64,000 bases of DNA from Halorubrum sp. JWXQ-INN 858 (GTDB taxonomy: Archaea; Halobacteriota; Halobacteria; Halobacteriales; Haloferacaceae): the NCBI RefSeq assembly GCF_009806985.1, contig NZ_WUAX01000006.1, positions 288,248-352,247 of the forward strand, in the 5' to 3' direction. This document shows, one piece after another, positions 41,776 through 50,617 of the stretch. Position 1 is the first letter of the stretch. Each line of letters begins with the position of its first letter. The notes below the pieces were generated by a model. The model saw only the letters and a program-made list of their open reading frames with translations. It had not been told where the DNA came from and made no database searches. A program made the translations under genes and the position numbers.

Positions 41776-43029
41776 CTACTGGACCGGATCGCCGAACGCG
41801 TAGACGGTGTTGTGGCCGGTGATCTCGACCTCGAGGACGTCGCCGACGGCGACGCCACGCTCGTCCGCGCGCTGGACGATCACCTGTCTGTAGGCCGGAT
41901 CGCGGCACTTCACGGAGTCCCCGGTCCCCTCCTCGACGACGAGCACCTCGAGGGTCTCGCCGACCATCGCCCCGTACGCCTCGCCGACGACGTCCATCTT
42001 CAGCTCTGACATCGCCTTCGAACGCTCCTTTTTCACCGTCCCGCCGAGCCCCTTCATGTCCGCGGCGTCGGTGCCGGGCCGCTTCGAGAAGCGGGTGACG
42101 TTGATCTTCTCGGGGCGGACCTCCCGGAGGAGGGCCATCGACTCCTCGTGGTCCGCGTCCGTCTCCGTCGGAAAGCCCACGATGAAGTCCGTCGACAGCG
42201 TCCAGTGGTCGAGCCGGTCGTCGAAGGCGGCGACGACCTCGCGGAACTTGTCGACGCGGTGTTGCCGGCGCATGTCGGCGAGCACGTCGTCGCTGCCCGA
42301 CTGGACGGGGGCGTGGATGAAGTCGTACAGCTTCCGATTCCGGGCGAAGACGTCCGCCAGCTCCTCGTGGATCCCGTGGATCCCGCCCGGGTTCGCCATC
42401 CCGAGCCGGACGCGGAACTCGCCGTCGATGTCGCAGATCCGGTCGAGCAGCTCGGGGAGCTTCCGGTCGCCCGTGTCCCAGCCGTAGACGCCGGTGTCCT
42501 GGCCGGTGACCCGGATCTCCTTCGCCCCGGCGTGGACGAGCGCGCGCGCCTTCTCGACGTTCTCCTCGACGGGCGGCGAGTCGACCCGTCCGGTCGCGAA
42601 CTTCGTGATACAGTACGAGCAGTTGCTCATGCAACCGCGCGCGATGGGGAGGATGCCGACGACGCCGTCGAGCACCGGCTCCGTGTCGGGCGTGACGGTG
42701 GGACACTCGCCGTTGAGGACGTGGGTCGGGACGTCGTCCCAGTGGAGCACTTCGGCGTCGACGCCCGCCTCGCGGAACTGCTCGCCCTGTGCGAGCGCCA
42801 TACAGCCGGTGACGACGAGGTCGGTCGACTCCGCGGCCAACTCCTCGGCACGTCGAAGCATGTTCCGCTCCGTCTTCTCGACGACGGTGCAGGTGTTGAG
42901 GATGGCGACGTCGGCGTCGGCCGGGCCGTCGGCCGGGTGGTGGCCGCCGTCGCGGAGGGTCCGTTCTATCTCCCGGCTCTCACCCCGGTTGGAGGTACAG
43001 CCGTACGTCTCGATGTGGTACGTCGCCAT
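41776..43029 (-). CDS. mtaB: tRNA t6A37 methylthiotransferase (MtaB/CDKAL1-type)
   Basis: 417 residues. The N-terminal MTTase domain has Cys in TYGCTSNRGES, LNTCTVVEKTE and VTGCMA for the auxiliary cluster. The radical SAM motif is RGCMSNCSYCITK. A C-terminal TRAM domain (about 350-415) binds tRNA. It converts t6A to ms2t6A at position 37. A CCTTTTGG-type element upstream is a weak promoter candidate. Confidence 0.92.
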   Translation of the reverse strand: MATYHIETYGCTSNRGESREIERTLRDGGHHPADGPADADVAILNTCTVVEKTERNMLRRAEELAAESTDLVVTGCMALAQGEQFREAGVDAEVLHWDDVPTHVLNGECPTVTPDTEPVLDGVVGILPIARGCMSNCSYCITKFATGRVDSPPVEENVEKARALVHAGAKEIRVTGQDTGVYGWDTGDRKLPELLDRICDIDGEFRVRLGMANPGGIHGIHEELADVFARNRKLYDFIHAPVQSGSDDVLADMRRQHRVDKFREVVAAFDDRLDHWTLSTDFIVGFPTETDADHEESMALLREVRPEKINVTRFSKRPGTDAADMKGLGGTVKKERSKAMSELKMDVVGEAYGAMVGETLEVLVVEEGTGDSVKCRDPAYRQVIVQRADERGVAVGDVLEVEITGHNTVYAFGDPVQ

Positions 43030-43094
43030 CGGTTACCCCGTCGTACCCCGCCCGCGGCCAAAAGGGCGACGGATCGGGGGCCGGCCGTCCGCGT

Positions 43095-43157
43095 GCGACG
43101 GGGACCGATCGTCGTGCGATGGGGGCCGATCGTCGTGCGACGGAAGCCAGCCGTGCT
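43095..43157. repeat. 21-bp tandem repeat, three units, in a 137-bp intergenic gap
   Basis: Units at 43095-43115, 43116-43136 and a diverged 43137-43157, between the mtaB start and the stop of the transporter gene. The core word CCGATCGTCGT is partly palindromic. Confidence 0.7.
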
Positions 43158-43166
43158 GTGTGGCGA

Positions 43167-45524
43167 TCAGTCGCTGTCGTCGTCGGGCTTGCCCCGCGAG
43201 CCGCCCCCGAACAGCCGCTCCCGCAGCGACCGGGTGTCGGGACGTTCACACAGCAGCACCGAGGAGTCGACGTGGTTGACGATGTCGTAGACGAGCGACC
43301 CGCTGAACAGCCGCGAGAGGAGCCCGCGGTCCGTTGCGCCGACGATCACCATCGTCGAGTCCCGGGAGTGACGGGCGATCGCGTTCTCCACGTCGCCGCC
43401 GGTGTCGACCGTGAGCGTCGCGTTGCCGAGGTCGTGATCCTGCGCCCAGCCGCCGAGGAACTCGGTCCCGGCGGCGCGCTTCTCGTCGTCGTCGACGACG
43501 TACAACAGCTCGACCTCGGAGCCGCGGCCGTCGCGGAGCGTCCGGGCGACCTCGGCGGAGAGGTCCGAGTCCGTCCCGCCCGCGGTCGGCACGAGGACGT
43601 GCTCGGGGTCGAACCCGCGGTCCTTTAAGACGAGGAAGTCACACGGAAGTTCTCGGGTGAGTTCGTCGAGCCCGCGGGTGACCGTCCCCGACGACCAGAA
43701 CGGCTGGTTCGCCCAGCCCATCACGACGAGGTCGGCGTCGCCGCTCGCGGCCGCGTCGAAGATCTCCTCGAACGACTGATGAGAGATCACGGTTCGAGTC
43801 TCCACGTCGACGCCGAACGTCTCCGCGCTCTCGCGGGCGGACTCGAGCAGGCGCTGTGACTCGGCGTCGATGCGCTCGACGTGCTCCGCGCCCGCGTACA
43901 GCGGGGTCTGGTCGGGCACCGAGACGATGTGGACGGCCTCGACGACGCCGTCGTTCGCCTTCGCCATGATCGACGCGAGCTCGATCAGCTCGCTTTCCGT
44001 TCGCGGGTTCGCCAGCGGCACCATCACCCGGTAGTCGGTCTTGTCGGGCTGGACGGATTCGGCGGCCGAGACGGCGGGTTCGGGCATCTCGTCCGCCCGG
44101 TCGAGGATGTACTGCCCGAGGTGTCCCTGGTGGGTCGTCTCGGCGCGGGCGTACAGGAAGTACCAGAGGACCGCGCCGACGACGAACGCGGCCGAGAGCG
44201 CGATCTCGACCGGGCTCATGAAGGCGATGAGCCCGAGCGAGAGCACGATCCCGGCGATCGGCGTGATCGGATACAACGGGACGCGGAAGTCGGGATCGTA
44301 CTCCGGCACGTCGGCCTCGCGGAAGACGATGAGCGCGGCGTTCATCAACGCGTACACGATCAGGTGGAGCACCGACGCCGCCTGCGCGAGGATCGCGAGG
44401 TCCTGTCCGAGCAGGACGATGAAGAAGACGATCATCCCGCCCGTGAGGAAGATGGAGCGGTACGGCGTCGAGTAGCGGGGGTGGATCTCGTTGAGCCAGT
44501 TGGTGACGATCTTGTCCCGACCCATCGCGAAGTTGATCCGGGCCGACGAGAGGATCGAGGCGTTCGCCGACGACGCCGTCGCGAGCAGCGCACCGAGCGT
44601 CATGATCGTCGCGGCGGCCGCCGCGACGCCGCCGATGCCGAACAGCTCCGCGGGGAACGCGACCTCGGCGGCCTGTGCGACGGGTGCCTCGAGATCGAGG
44701 GCGTTCCACGGGACCACGCCGAGCATGATCGTCACGAGGATCCCGTAGATGACGGTGACGATCGCGACGGAGCCGATGATCGCGATCGGGAGGTTCCGGC
44801 CCGGGTTCTTCAGCTCCTCGGCGACCGTCGCGATCTTCGCGTAACCGAGGAAGGAGACGAACACGAGCGCCGTCGCCGGCAGGATCGCCCCGTAGCCGTC
44901 CGGCATCGGGGCCCAGCCGTCGGCGGTCAGGGTGCCGTAATCGAACGAGAACCAGCCCGCGATCGCGAACACGCCGAGGATGAGGAGCAGGAGCGTCACG
45001 ATCACGGTCTGGATCCCGCCGGTCTCCTTCGCGCCGATGTAGTTGACGCCGACGAAGACGATCCCCGCGAACAGCGCGCCGAACTGGATCTGCGTCACCG
45101 TGAACAGTCCGAGATCGAGCGAGGGGATGAGCGCGATCGTGCCGAGGACGGGGAGAACGAAGGTGGTGTCGCCGAGCAGCGTGACGAGGTACTGTCCGAA
45201 ACCGATGGAGTAGAACGCGGACGCGAACGCGAGCCCGAGCCAGTCGCCGAGCCCCGCGATGGAGCCGAACATCGGCCCGAGCGCGCGGTTGACGTAGTAG
45301 TAACCGCCGCCGGCCTTCGGCATCGCCGTCCCCAGCTCGGAGACTGACAGCGCGTTCACCATCGCGATCAGCCCGCCGATGAGGAAGGAGACGACGACGA
45401 TGGGGCCGGCCTCCTGGGCGGCGACGCCGGGGAGGACGAAGATCCCCGCGCCGATCATCGTCCCGATCCCGATCGTCATCGCCGAGACGAGTCCGAGGTC
45501 CTTGGCGAGCTCCTCGTCGCTCAT
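43167..45524 (-). CDS. APC-family amino acid permease fused to two Usp domains (paralogue 2)
   Basis: 785 residues. The first 440 form about 12 membrane helices with APC motifs (TIGIGTMIGAGIFVLPG, AGGGYYYVNRALGPMFG, KIATVAEELKNPGRNLP). Two Usp domains follow (about 510-625 and 630-760, the second with STMVIVGATDRGLLSRLFSGSL for ATP binding). Architecture matches the transporter at 24146-26413. Upstream on the same strand, after 410 bp, is the paralogous Lrp-TrkA_C regulator. Base composition is typical high-GC, so this is probably the ancestral copy. Confidence 0.9.
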   Translation of the reverse strand: MSDEELAKDLGLVSAMTIGIGTMIGAGIFVLPGVAAQEAGPIVVVSFLIGGLIAMVNALSVSELGTAMPKAGGGYYYVNRALGPMFGSIAGLGDWLGLAFASAFYSIGFGQYLVTLLGDTTFVLPVLGTIALIPSLDLGLFTVTQIQFGALFAGIVFVGVNYIGAKETGGIQTVIVTLLLLILGVFAIAGWFSFDYGTLTADGWAPMPDGYGAILPATALVFVSFLGYAKIATVAEELKNPGRNLPIAIIGSVAIVTVIYGILVTIMLGVVPWNALDLEAPVAQAAEVAFPAELFGIGGVAAAAATIMTLGALLATASSANASILSSARINFAMGRDKIVTNWLNEIHPRYSTPYRSIFLTGGMIVFFIVLLGQDLAILAQAASVLHLIVYALMNAALIVFREADVPEYDPDFRVPLYPITPIAGIVLSLGLIAFMSPVEIALSAAFVVGAVLWYFLYARAETTHQGHLGQYILDRADEMPEPAVSAAESVQPDKTDYRVMVPLANPRTESELIELASIMAKANDGVVEAVHIVSVPDQTPLYAGAEHVERIDAESQRLLESARESAETFGVDVETRTVISHQSFEEIFDAAASGDADLVVMGWANQPFWSSGTVTRGLDELTRELPCDFLVLKDRGFDPEHVLVPTAGGTDSDLSAEVARTLRDGRGSEVELLYVVDDDEKRAAGTEFLGGWAQDHDLGNATLTVDTGGDVENAIARHSRDSTMVIVGATDRGLLSRLFSGSLVYDIVNHVDSSVLLCERPDTRSLRERLFGGGSRGKPDDDSD

Positions 45525-45934
45525 CGGCGGTCACCCCGAGGCGGTTCCGTGGTCGGAGTCACGGTCGTGGTTGCGATGGGGGTCGCGAGCGGGGTCACGT
45601 CGCCGCGACAGGATCGCGATCGGGGTCGCGACGGGGGCGGTCCGGTCGGTGAAGCCTGATATGTCGGGTTCATTGGATCGATCGTCACGGGAGGTCCACG
45701 GGTCGTGAACCGTGCCCGCGTCTCGTTGGCGGCGTTTCAGTCTTCCCGGACTTAATCACCCCGATACAGGTGTGTTCGACGCACAACCACATATATAAAG
45801 GAGATCTCGATGCCGTAGTAACGTCTCGGTTTATCACGGGACCGAAGCGGGTCTCGGGTCGAATACGTCACTCCCGGACCGGATACGATCGACGCACCCG
45901 CGGGCGGGTGTTCCGAGCGATTCCCGTTCGACCT
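45525..45934. other. 410-bp region between transporter and upstream regulator
   Basis: The part next to the transporter (45540-45650) is repetitive GGGGTCGCGA-like sequence. An AT-rich CATATATAAAGG at 45788-45799 is the best TATA candidate and reads as a TATA on either strand. No ORF on the minus strand looks coding. A transcript from 45765 to the transporter would carry a leader of about 240 nt, unusual here. Confidence 0.4.
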
Positions 45935-46684
45935 TCACGTGCCGCCATCGCCGCGGAACGCGTCTATCGTCGCCTCGTCGACGCCGCCGCGCGAGAAGAC
46001 GGTGACGACGTCGTCCGGCTCGACCGTCGTGTCGCCGTGGGCGGTCCGAACGGCGTCGTCCCGCTCGATCGCGATGACGAGCGCGTCCTCACCGATAACT
46101 CGCCTTTCGGACGCCTCGGCGAGGGTCATGTCGGCGATCGGGGCGTCGCGTCCGACCGTCATCTCGGCCACCTCGGAGCCGCCCGAGAGGCTGACGAAAT
46201 CGGAGATGCTGCCCTCACGTTCCTCCTCGGGGCGGAACGGCGAGTACGGGTGGTGCGTCTCCGTCTGGACGAGGTCCTCGTCCTCGATCTCGACGCCGAT
46301 CCCCGAGATCGCTCGCGCGATCCGCCTGAGGTCGACGGTCCGCTCGCCGACGGCCATCACGTGGAGGTTTCGTCGCCCGGTCATCAGCTCGCGCACGTTG
46401 ACCACGCCCGGCACGGCCCGGACCTTGGCCGCCAGCTTCTCGCGTTCGGCGACCGGCGCGTTACACAGATAGAGGTTCCGCAGGCGGCCGTCGGCGGCCT
46501 CGAAGTCGATGTCGGCGTGGTATCCCGTGATGACGCCGGCCTCCTCCAGCCGGCCGATGCGGTTCCGGACCGTCGCGGGGGAGACGTCGGCCGCCGCCGC
46601 GATGTCGGGCGCCGACGTGTTCCGCGAGTCCGTCATCAGCGCGTAGATGACCCGTCGATCGACGTCGTCCAGTCGGTACTCCAT
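45935..46684 (-). CDS. Lrp/AsnC-type regulator with C-terminal TrkA_C domain (paralogue 2)
   Basis: 249 residues from the ATG at 46684. The domain order is the same as in the 23165-23938 protein: HTH (DDVDRRVIYALMTDSRNTSAPDIAAAADVSPATVRNRI), Lrp RAM domain (GVVNVRELMTGRRNLHV), then TrkA_C (DALVIAIERDDAVRTAHGDTTVEPDDVVTVFSRGG). Similarity across the HTH and RAM domains is very high by eye. It is divergent from a Usp gene and upstream of the APC-Usp transporter, so it probably controls both. Confidence 0.88.
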   Translation of the reverse strand: MEYRLDDVDRRVIYALMTDSRNTSAPDIAAAADVSPATVRNRIGRLEEAGVITGYHADIDFEAADGRLRNLYLCNAPVAEREKLAAKVRAVPGVVNVRELMTGRRNLHVMAVGERTVDLRRIARAISGIGVEIEDEDLVQTETHHPYSPFRPEEEREGSISDFVSLSGGSEVAEMTVGRDAPIADMTLAEASERRVIGEDALVIAIERDDAVRTAHGDTTVEPDDVVTVFSRGGVDEATIDAFRGDGGT

Positions 46685-46785
46685 GGCGCCGAGACGATCC
46701 GCGCTCGGAAGTGCGTTGTCGTCCGAGCCGGCCGTCTCACCGCCGCGTCGACGGCGACGACCACACCGAGCGTCGCTCACGGGAG

Positions 46786-46792
46786 CTTTATC
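46786..46792 (+). promoter_or_regulatory. TATA-like element of the stand-alone Usp gene
   Basis: CTTTATC lies 25-31 bp before the ATG at 46817, in the 132-bp divergent gap with the regulator. Confidence 0.45.
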
Positions 46793-46816
46793 AACCGTCG
46801 GGTCGCCACCGTATCC

Positions 46817-47590
46817 ATGACCGGGAGCGACACCGACGACGCGGACGCCGCGTCCGCCGCGGCGGAGGACGGTCGGGACGGGATCGCGGCGGAACTCGAG
46901 GAGGTCGTCGCCCGCGCCGCCGGGGAGCTCGCGACCGTCAGCGACGCGCGCCTCGCGTCGACGCCCGACGAGCCGGCTTCGACGCGCGTTTCGTCGATCC
47001 TCGTCGCCGTCGGCGGCGGCCCGCACACCGGCGCGACCGTCGACCTCGCCCGCCGGATCGCCGACCGGACGGACGCCTGGATCGAGCTGTTCCACGTGGT
47101 GCCCGCGACCGGCGATTCCACGACGAGCCCGTCCACCGACGATCGGTCCACGGATGACCCCACACCGAGGTCCACCGACGATCGATCCGACGACGCTCCC
47201 TCCACCGGCGAGGCCACGGACCCCGGCGTCGCCACGCCTCCCGGCGTCTCGACGGGGGGTGCCGTGGAGGGGCCCGCCACGGACGTCGGTGCCGAGTCGC
47301 CCGACACGACGCCGCTCCGTGAAGAGGGGGATCGGCTGCTCGACGCCGCCGGCGACCGGATCGCCGGCTTCGATCGCGTCGACCGCTGGATCGTCGAGGG
47401 CGAGACGCCCGCGGCCGGGATCGTCGAACAGTCGGCGTACTACGACGCCGTCGTCGTCGGCTCGCCGACCGCCGGGACCGTCGGTCGGTTCGTCTTCGGC
47501 TCCACGACCGACACGGTCGTCGAGGAGGCGACCGTCCCCGTCGTCGTCGTCGAGGCCGAGGGGTCGACGGCCCTGCTGGACGACGACTGA
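46817..47590 (+). CDS. Universal stress protein with acidic linker insertion
   Basis: 257 residues. The Usp fold is split: the first strands (STRVSSILVAVGGGPHTGATVDLARRIADRTDAWIELFHVV, about 55-95) are separated from the second half (LLDAAGDRI to VVVGSPTAGTVGRFVFGSTTDTVVEEATVPVVVVEAE) by about 65 residues rich in Ser, Thr, Asp, Pro and Gly. The ATP-binding GxxG-(9)-GS pattern is intact. The N-terminal 50 residues are an acidic helix-like segment. It neighbours the Lrp-TrkA_C regulator, forming a three-gene module with the Usp-fused transporter. Confidence 0.85.
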   Translation: MTGSDTDDADAASAAAEDGRDGIAAELEEVVARAAGELATVSDARLASTPDEPASTRVSSILVAVGGGPHTGATVDLARRIADRTDAWIELFHVVPATGDSTTSPSTDDRSTDDPTPRSTDDRSDDAPSTGEATDPGVATPPGVSTGGAVEGPATDVGAESPDTTPLREEGDRLLDAAGDRIAGFDRVDRWIVEGETPAAGIVEQSAYYDAVVVGSPTAGTVGRFVFGSTTDTVVEEATVPVVVVEAEGSTALLDDD

Positions 47591-47728
47591 TCCCTCTCAC
47601 GCCCCCCGCGAGCGACGGGCCAGCGAGCGTATCGACACGGCGGTAGGGAGCGTCGGGCTCGTCGACACGATGGTAGGTGCCCGGCGACGACCGCACCCTT
47701 TTTCTCGAGGCACCGGAACGTGTCGGGT

Positions 47729-48553
47729 ATGCAGGTCGGGATCGTCGCACGGAAGGGGAACCCGCGTGCCGCGGCGCTGGCGAGCGACGTGCGGGACGCG
47801 GTCGCCGAGCGGGACGTCTCCGTCTGGCTCGACGCGGTGACCGCGGAGTACCTCGACGCGGGGCCGGGCCGATCGGTGAGCGCGCTCGCGGACTGTGACC
47901 TCGCGGTGGCGGTCGGCGGCGACGGGACGTTCCTGTTCGCCGCGCGCAACGCCGACGGCGTCCCCGTTCTCGGGGTCAACCTCGGTGAGGTCGGCTTCCT
48001 CAACGCGGTCCCGCCGGACGAGGCGGAACGGGCCGTCCTCCGGGAGGTCGAACGGTTTCGTGACGGTGGAATGAGCGTCCGCGAAGCGCCCCGGCTCGTC
48101 GCGACTGCCGACGGCTGGGAGTCGCTGCCGGCCGCGAACGAGGTCCTCGTTACCGGACCACGCCGTGGCCACGGCGGCGGTATCGACTACGAGCTCCGCG
48201 TCGACGGGTCGCTGTACTCCGGCGGGCACGCCGACGGCGTCCTCGTGGCGACCCCCACGGGGTCGACCGCGTACAACCTCTCGGAGCGCGGCCCGCTCGT
48301 CCACCCGACCGTGGACGGGTTCATCGTTAACGAGATGTGCGCCGAGGAGGGGATGCCCCCGCTCGCGGTCGGCGTGGACGCGAGCGTGACCGTCACCGTG
48401 ACCAGCCCCGGCGACGTCATTGTCGCCAGCGACGGCCGAAACCCGCACGAATTGGGCGGTCCCGTCGAGGTGTCCGTCCGACGGGCGACCCCGCCGATGC
48501 GGATCGCCGGACCGCCCGCCGACTTCTTCGAGGCGCTCGGGAAGCTCTCGTAG
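47729..48553 (+). CDS. nadK: NAD kinase
   Basis: 274 residues from the ATG at 47729. The GGDGT motif is in VAVGGDGTFLFAARN, with NLGEVGFLNAV downstream and the NADP-site loop VATPTGSTAYNLSERGPLVHP. It phosphorylates NAD to NADP. A CTTTTTC run about 25-31 bp upstream is a possible TATA element. It is monocistronic and converges with larC. Confidence 0.92.
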   Translation: MQVGIVARKGNPRAAALASDVRDAVAERDVSVWLDAVTAEYLDAGPGRSVSALADCDLAVAVGGDGTFLFAARNADGVPVLGVNLGEVGFLNAVPPDEAERAVLREVERFRDGGMSVREAPRLVATADGWESLPAANEVLVTGPRRGHGGGIDYELRVDGSLYSGGHADGVLVATPTGSTAYNLSERGPLVHPTVDGFIVNEMCAEEGMPPLAVGVDASVTVTVTSPGDVIVASDGRNPHELGGPVEVSVRRATPPMRIAGPPADFFEALGKLS

Positions 48554-48605
48554 GCGTCACAGGGATGGCCGCCGACGGCGCGCTCACGCGTCTCGTTCGG
48601 CGCCG

Positions 48606-49970
48606 TCACTCGGTGATCGCGGCCTCCGCCCGCCGCATGACCTCCCGGACGGGAACGCCCGTCTCGGCGGCGACCTCGGCGGCGTCGTCGTACTCGGCGC
48701 TCACGTCGTAGACGTCGCCGTCGGCGGTCGCCCCGAGTTTCACCGACACCTCGTAGCGGTCGCCGCCGATGTCGATCGTCGCGGTCTCGAAGGAGCGCTC
48801 GGCGATCCACCGGTGGGTCGCGCCCGCCTGCCTGACTCCGAGCGTCCCCGTCTCACGGGCGAGCCGCTCCGCGACGGCCTCGGCGTCCGACGGGTCGCAG
48901 ATCACCGTCACGAGATGGCCTGGCCGCGACTTCTTCATCGTCGTCGGGACGATCGTGACGTCGTGGGCCCCCACGGGTTTCAGCGCGTCCTGAAGCCCGC
49001 CGAGCACCTCCGGGGCGACGTCGTCGAGGTTCGTCTCCAGGACGGCGACGTCGTCGTGGACGAGCCGGCCCTCGGCACCGGCTTGCGTCCTTGCGCCCGG
49101 GGCGTCCCTCGCCGTCCCGCCGTCGCCGACGAGCGTGCGGAGCACGTTCGGATGCCGGTCGAAGGTGGCGTCGCCGGCCCCGTACCCCGACGCCGTCACC
49201 GTCAGGGACGGCAGGGCGCCGACGCCCTCGGCGACCGCGCCGAGGATCGCCGCGCCGGTCGGCGTCAACAGCTCCCGGTCGATCGGGCCGCCGACGATCG
49301 CGAAGTCGGACCGTTCGACGATCCCGACGACTGCGGGCGCCGGGATCGGGTAGACCCCGTGGCTCATGTCGACCTGTCCGCCGCCGGCGGCGACCGGGGT
49401 GGTGACGACCCGCTCGACGCCGAGGTCGTCGAGCAGCAGGGCCGCGCCGACGACGTCGGCGATCGCGTCGTCCGCGCCGACCTCGTGGAACGCCGTCTCG
49501 GCCAGGTCGGTGCCGTGCGTCGACGCCTCCGCGCGACCGAGCAGCTCGAAGGCGTCGAGCGCCACGGACTCGACAGACGCCGGCAGCGGCATCGACTCGA
49601 CGAGCCTCACGACCTCCGGATACGTTCGGTGGACGCCCGCCCCTTCGGCGTGGCTGTGGTCGTGCGAGTGGCCGTGGTCGTGGTCGTGATCGTGTGAGTG
49701 GCTGTGGTCGTGACTGTGATCGTGTGAGTGGCTGTGGTCGTGGTCGTCGGTGTCGTCCTCCTCGCGGTTCCCGTCGTCCGCCTCCGCGAGCAGGACGTCG
49801 ACGGTCGTCGCCCGGATCTCGTTCTTCGTCGCCTCACCGACCTCGTAGCGAACGGGGAGGTGATCCTCGACGACGGTCAACACGTCGGGGTCGCCGCCGG
49901 CCGCGATCAGGGCCGCACAGATCATGTCGCCGGCCGCGCCGGTCCGTCCGTCGAAGGCGAGGGTTCGCAT
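48606..49970 (-). CDS. larC: LarC-family nickel insertion protein with His-rich loop
   Basis: 454 residues from the ATG at 49970. The N-terminus (TLAFDGRTGAAGDMICAALIAAGG) and the motifs VDMSHGVYPIPAPAV, TPTGAAILGAV and VLETNLDDVAPEVLGGL match LarC/DUF111. LarC (cyclometallase) inserts nickel into the NPN cofactor of lactate racemase. Residues 78-112 are a His/Asp/Ser repeat stretch, as in many LarC proteins, likely to bind nickel. Neighbours are not other lar genes. CTTTAC upstream (49990-49996) is a plausible TATA. Confidence 0.88.
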   Translation of the reverse strand: MRTLAFDGRTGAAGDMICAALIAAGGDPDVLTVVEDHLPVRYEVGEATKNEIRATTVDVLLAEADDGNREEDDTDDHDHSHSHDHSHDHSHSHDHDHDHGHSHDHSHAEGAGVHRTYPEVVRLVESMPLPASVESVALDAFELLGRAEASTHGTDLAETAFHEVGADDAIADVVGAALLLDDLGVERVVTTPVAAGGGQVDMSHGVYPIPAPAVVGIVERSDFAIVGGPIDRELLTPTGAAILGAVAEGVGALPSLTVTASGYGAGDATFDRHPNVLRTLVGDGGTARDAPGARTQAGAEGRLVHDDVAVLETNLDDVAPEVLGGLQDALKPVGAHDVTIVPTTMKKSRPGHLVTVICDPSDAEAVAERLARETGTLGVRQAGATHRWIAERSFETATIDIGGDRYEVSVKLGATADGDVYDVSAEYDDAAEVAAETGVPVREVMRRAEAAITE

Positions 49971-50094
49971 GTGCGGTCGCACGACGCCGAGAGTAAAGAG
50001 TCACCCCACTCGCGTCGGGACGGCGAGTCGAGCGGCGCGGCGATACGTCGCCGTGGGGTGCCGCCCGACACGTCGTCGGCCGACGGCTTCGGGT

Positions 50095-50508
50095 CTACCC
50101 GCGGATCTTGAAGTACGCGGCGCGCCAGACGCCGAGCGCGAGGGCTCCGGTCACGAGGATGATGGCGACGAAGACGGGGGCGGCCCCGCCGGAGAAGACG
50201 AACGCGCGGAGCACGAACCCGATCGCGGCCGCCGGGATCCACGAACGGATCGCGAGCGGCACCGACGACTTCGCCGTCTCGACCGCCCCGGCGGAGTAGG
50301 CCCCGACGACCGGCGCGACGAGCAGCCAGCCGATGAGGAACGGCGCGTACACCTCGGGGAGGTACAGTGGGTTCGCGGTCAGGAACTCCGCCGGGACGTG
50401 ACTGAGCGTGCCGACGGTCAACATGGCGATCAACACGAGGACGTCGCCGACGGCGAGCGGTGCCGCCGCACGGTCGATCCGCCCCTTCAGGAACGACTGC
50501 AGGTCCAT
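50095..50508 (-). CDS. DUF3054 family membrane protein
   Basis: 137 residues with four membrane helices. The DUF3054 pattern is visible: GDVLVLIAMLTVGTLSHVPAEF, then APFLIGWLLVAPVVGAY, RSWIPAAAIGFVLRAFVF and a last helix. It is a conserved membrane protein of unknown function, found in haloarchaea and actinobacteria. It lies between larC and gpmI with gaps of over 100 bp, so it is probably monocistronic. Confidence 0.75.
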   Translation of the reverse strand: MDLQSFLKGRIDRAAAPLAVGDVLVLIAMLTVGTLSHVPAEFLTANPLYLPEVYAPFLIGWLLVAPVVGAYSAGAVETAKSSVPLAIRSWIPAAAIGFVLRAFVFSGGAAPVFVAIILVTGALALGVWRAAYFKIRG

Positions 50509-50617
50509 ACCGGGCGTCGGGGCCGACCCTACTTTGTACGTGCGGATCCGAGACGAGCGTGCGATCGCGACCCACCCGTGGCGTCACGCGACGGGTGCGT
50601 CCTCGTGAACTCTGCGC

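Noticed and set aside
45770..46810. N-terminal extension of the Usp gene to 45770
   Set aside because: The open frame runs antisense through the Lrp-type regulator; the TATA and ATG near 46817 define the gene.
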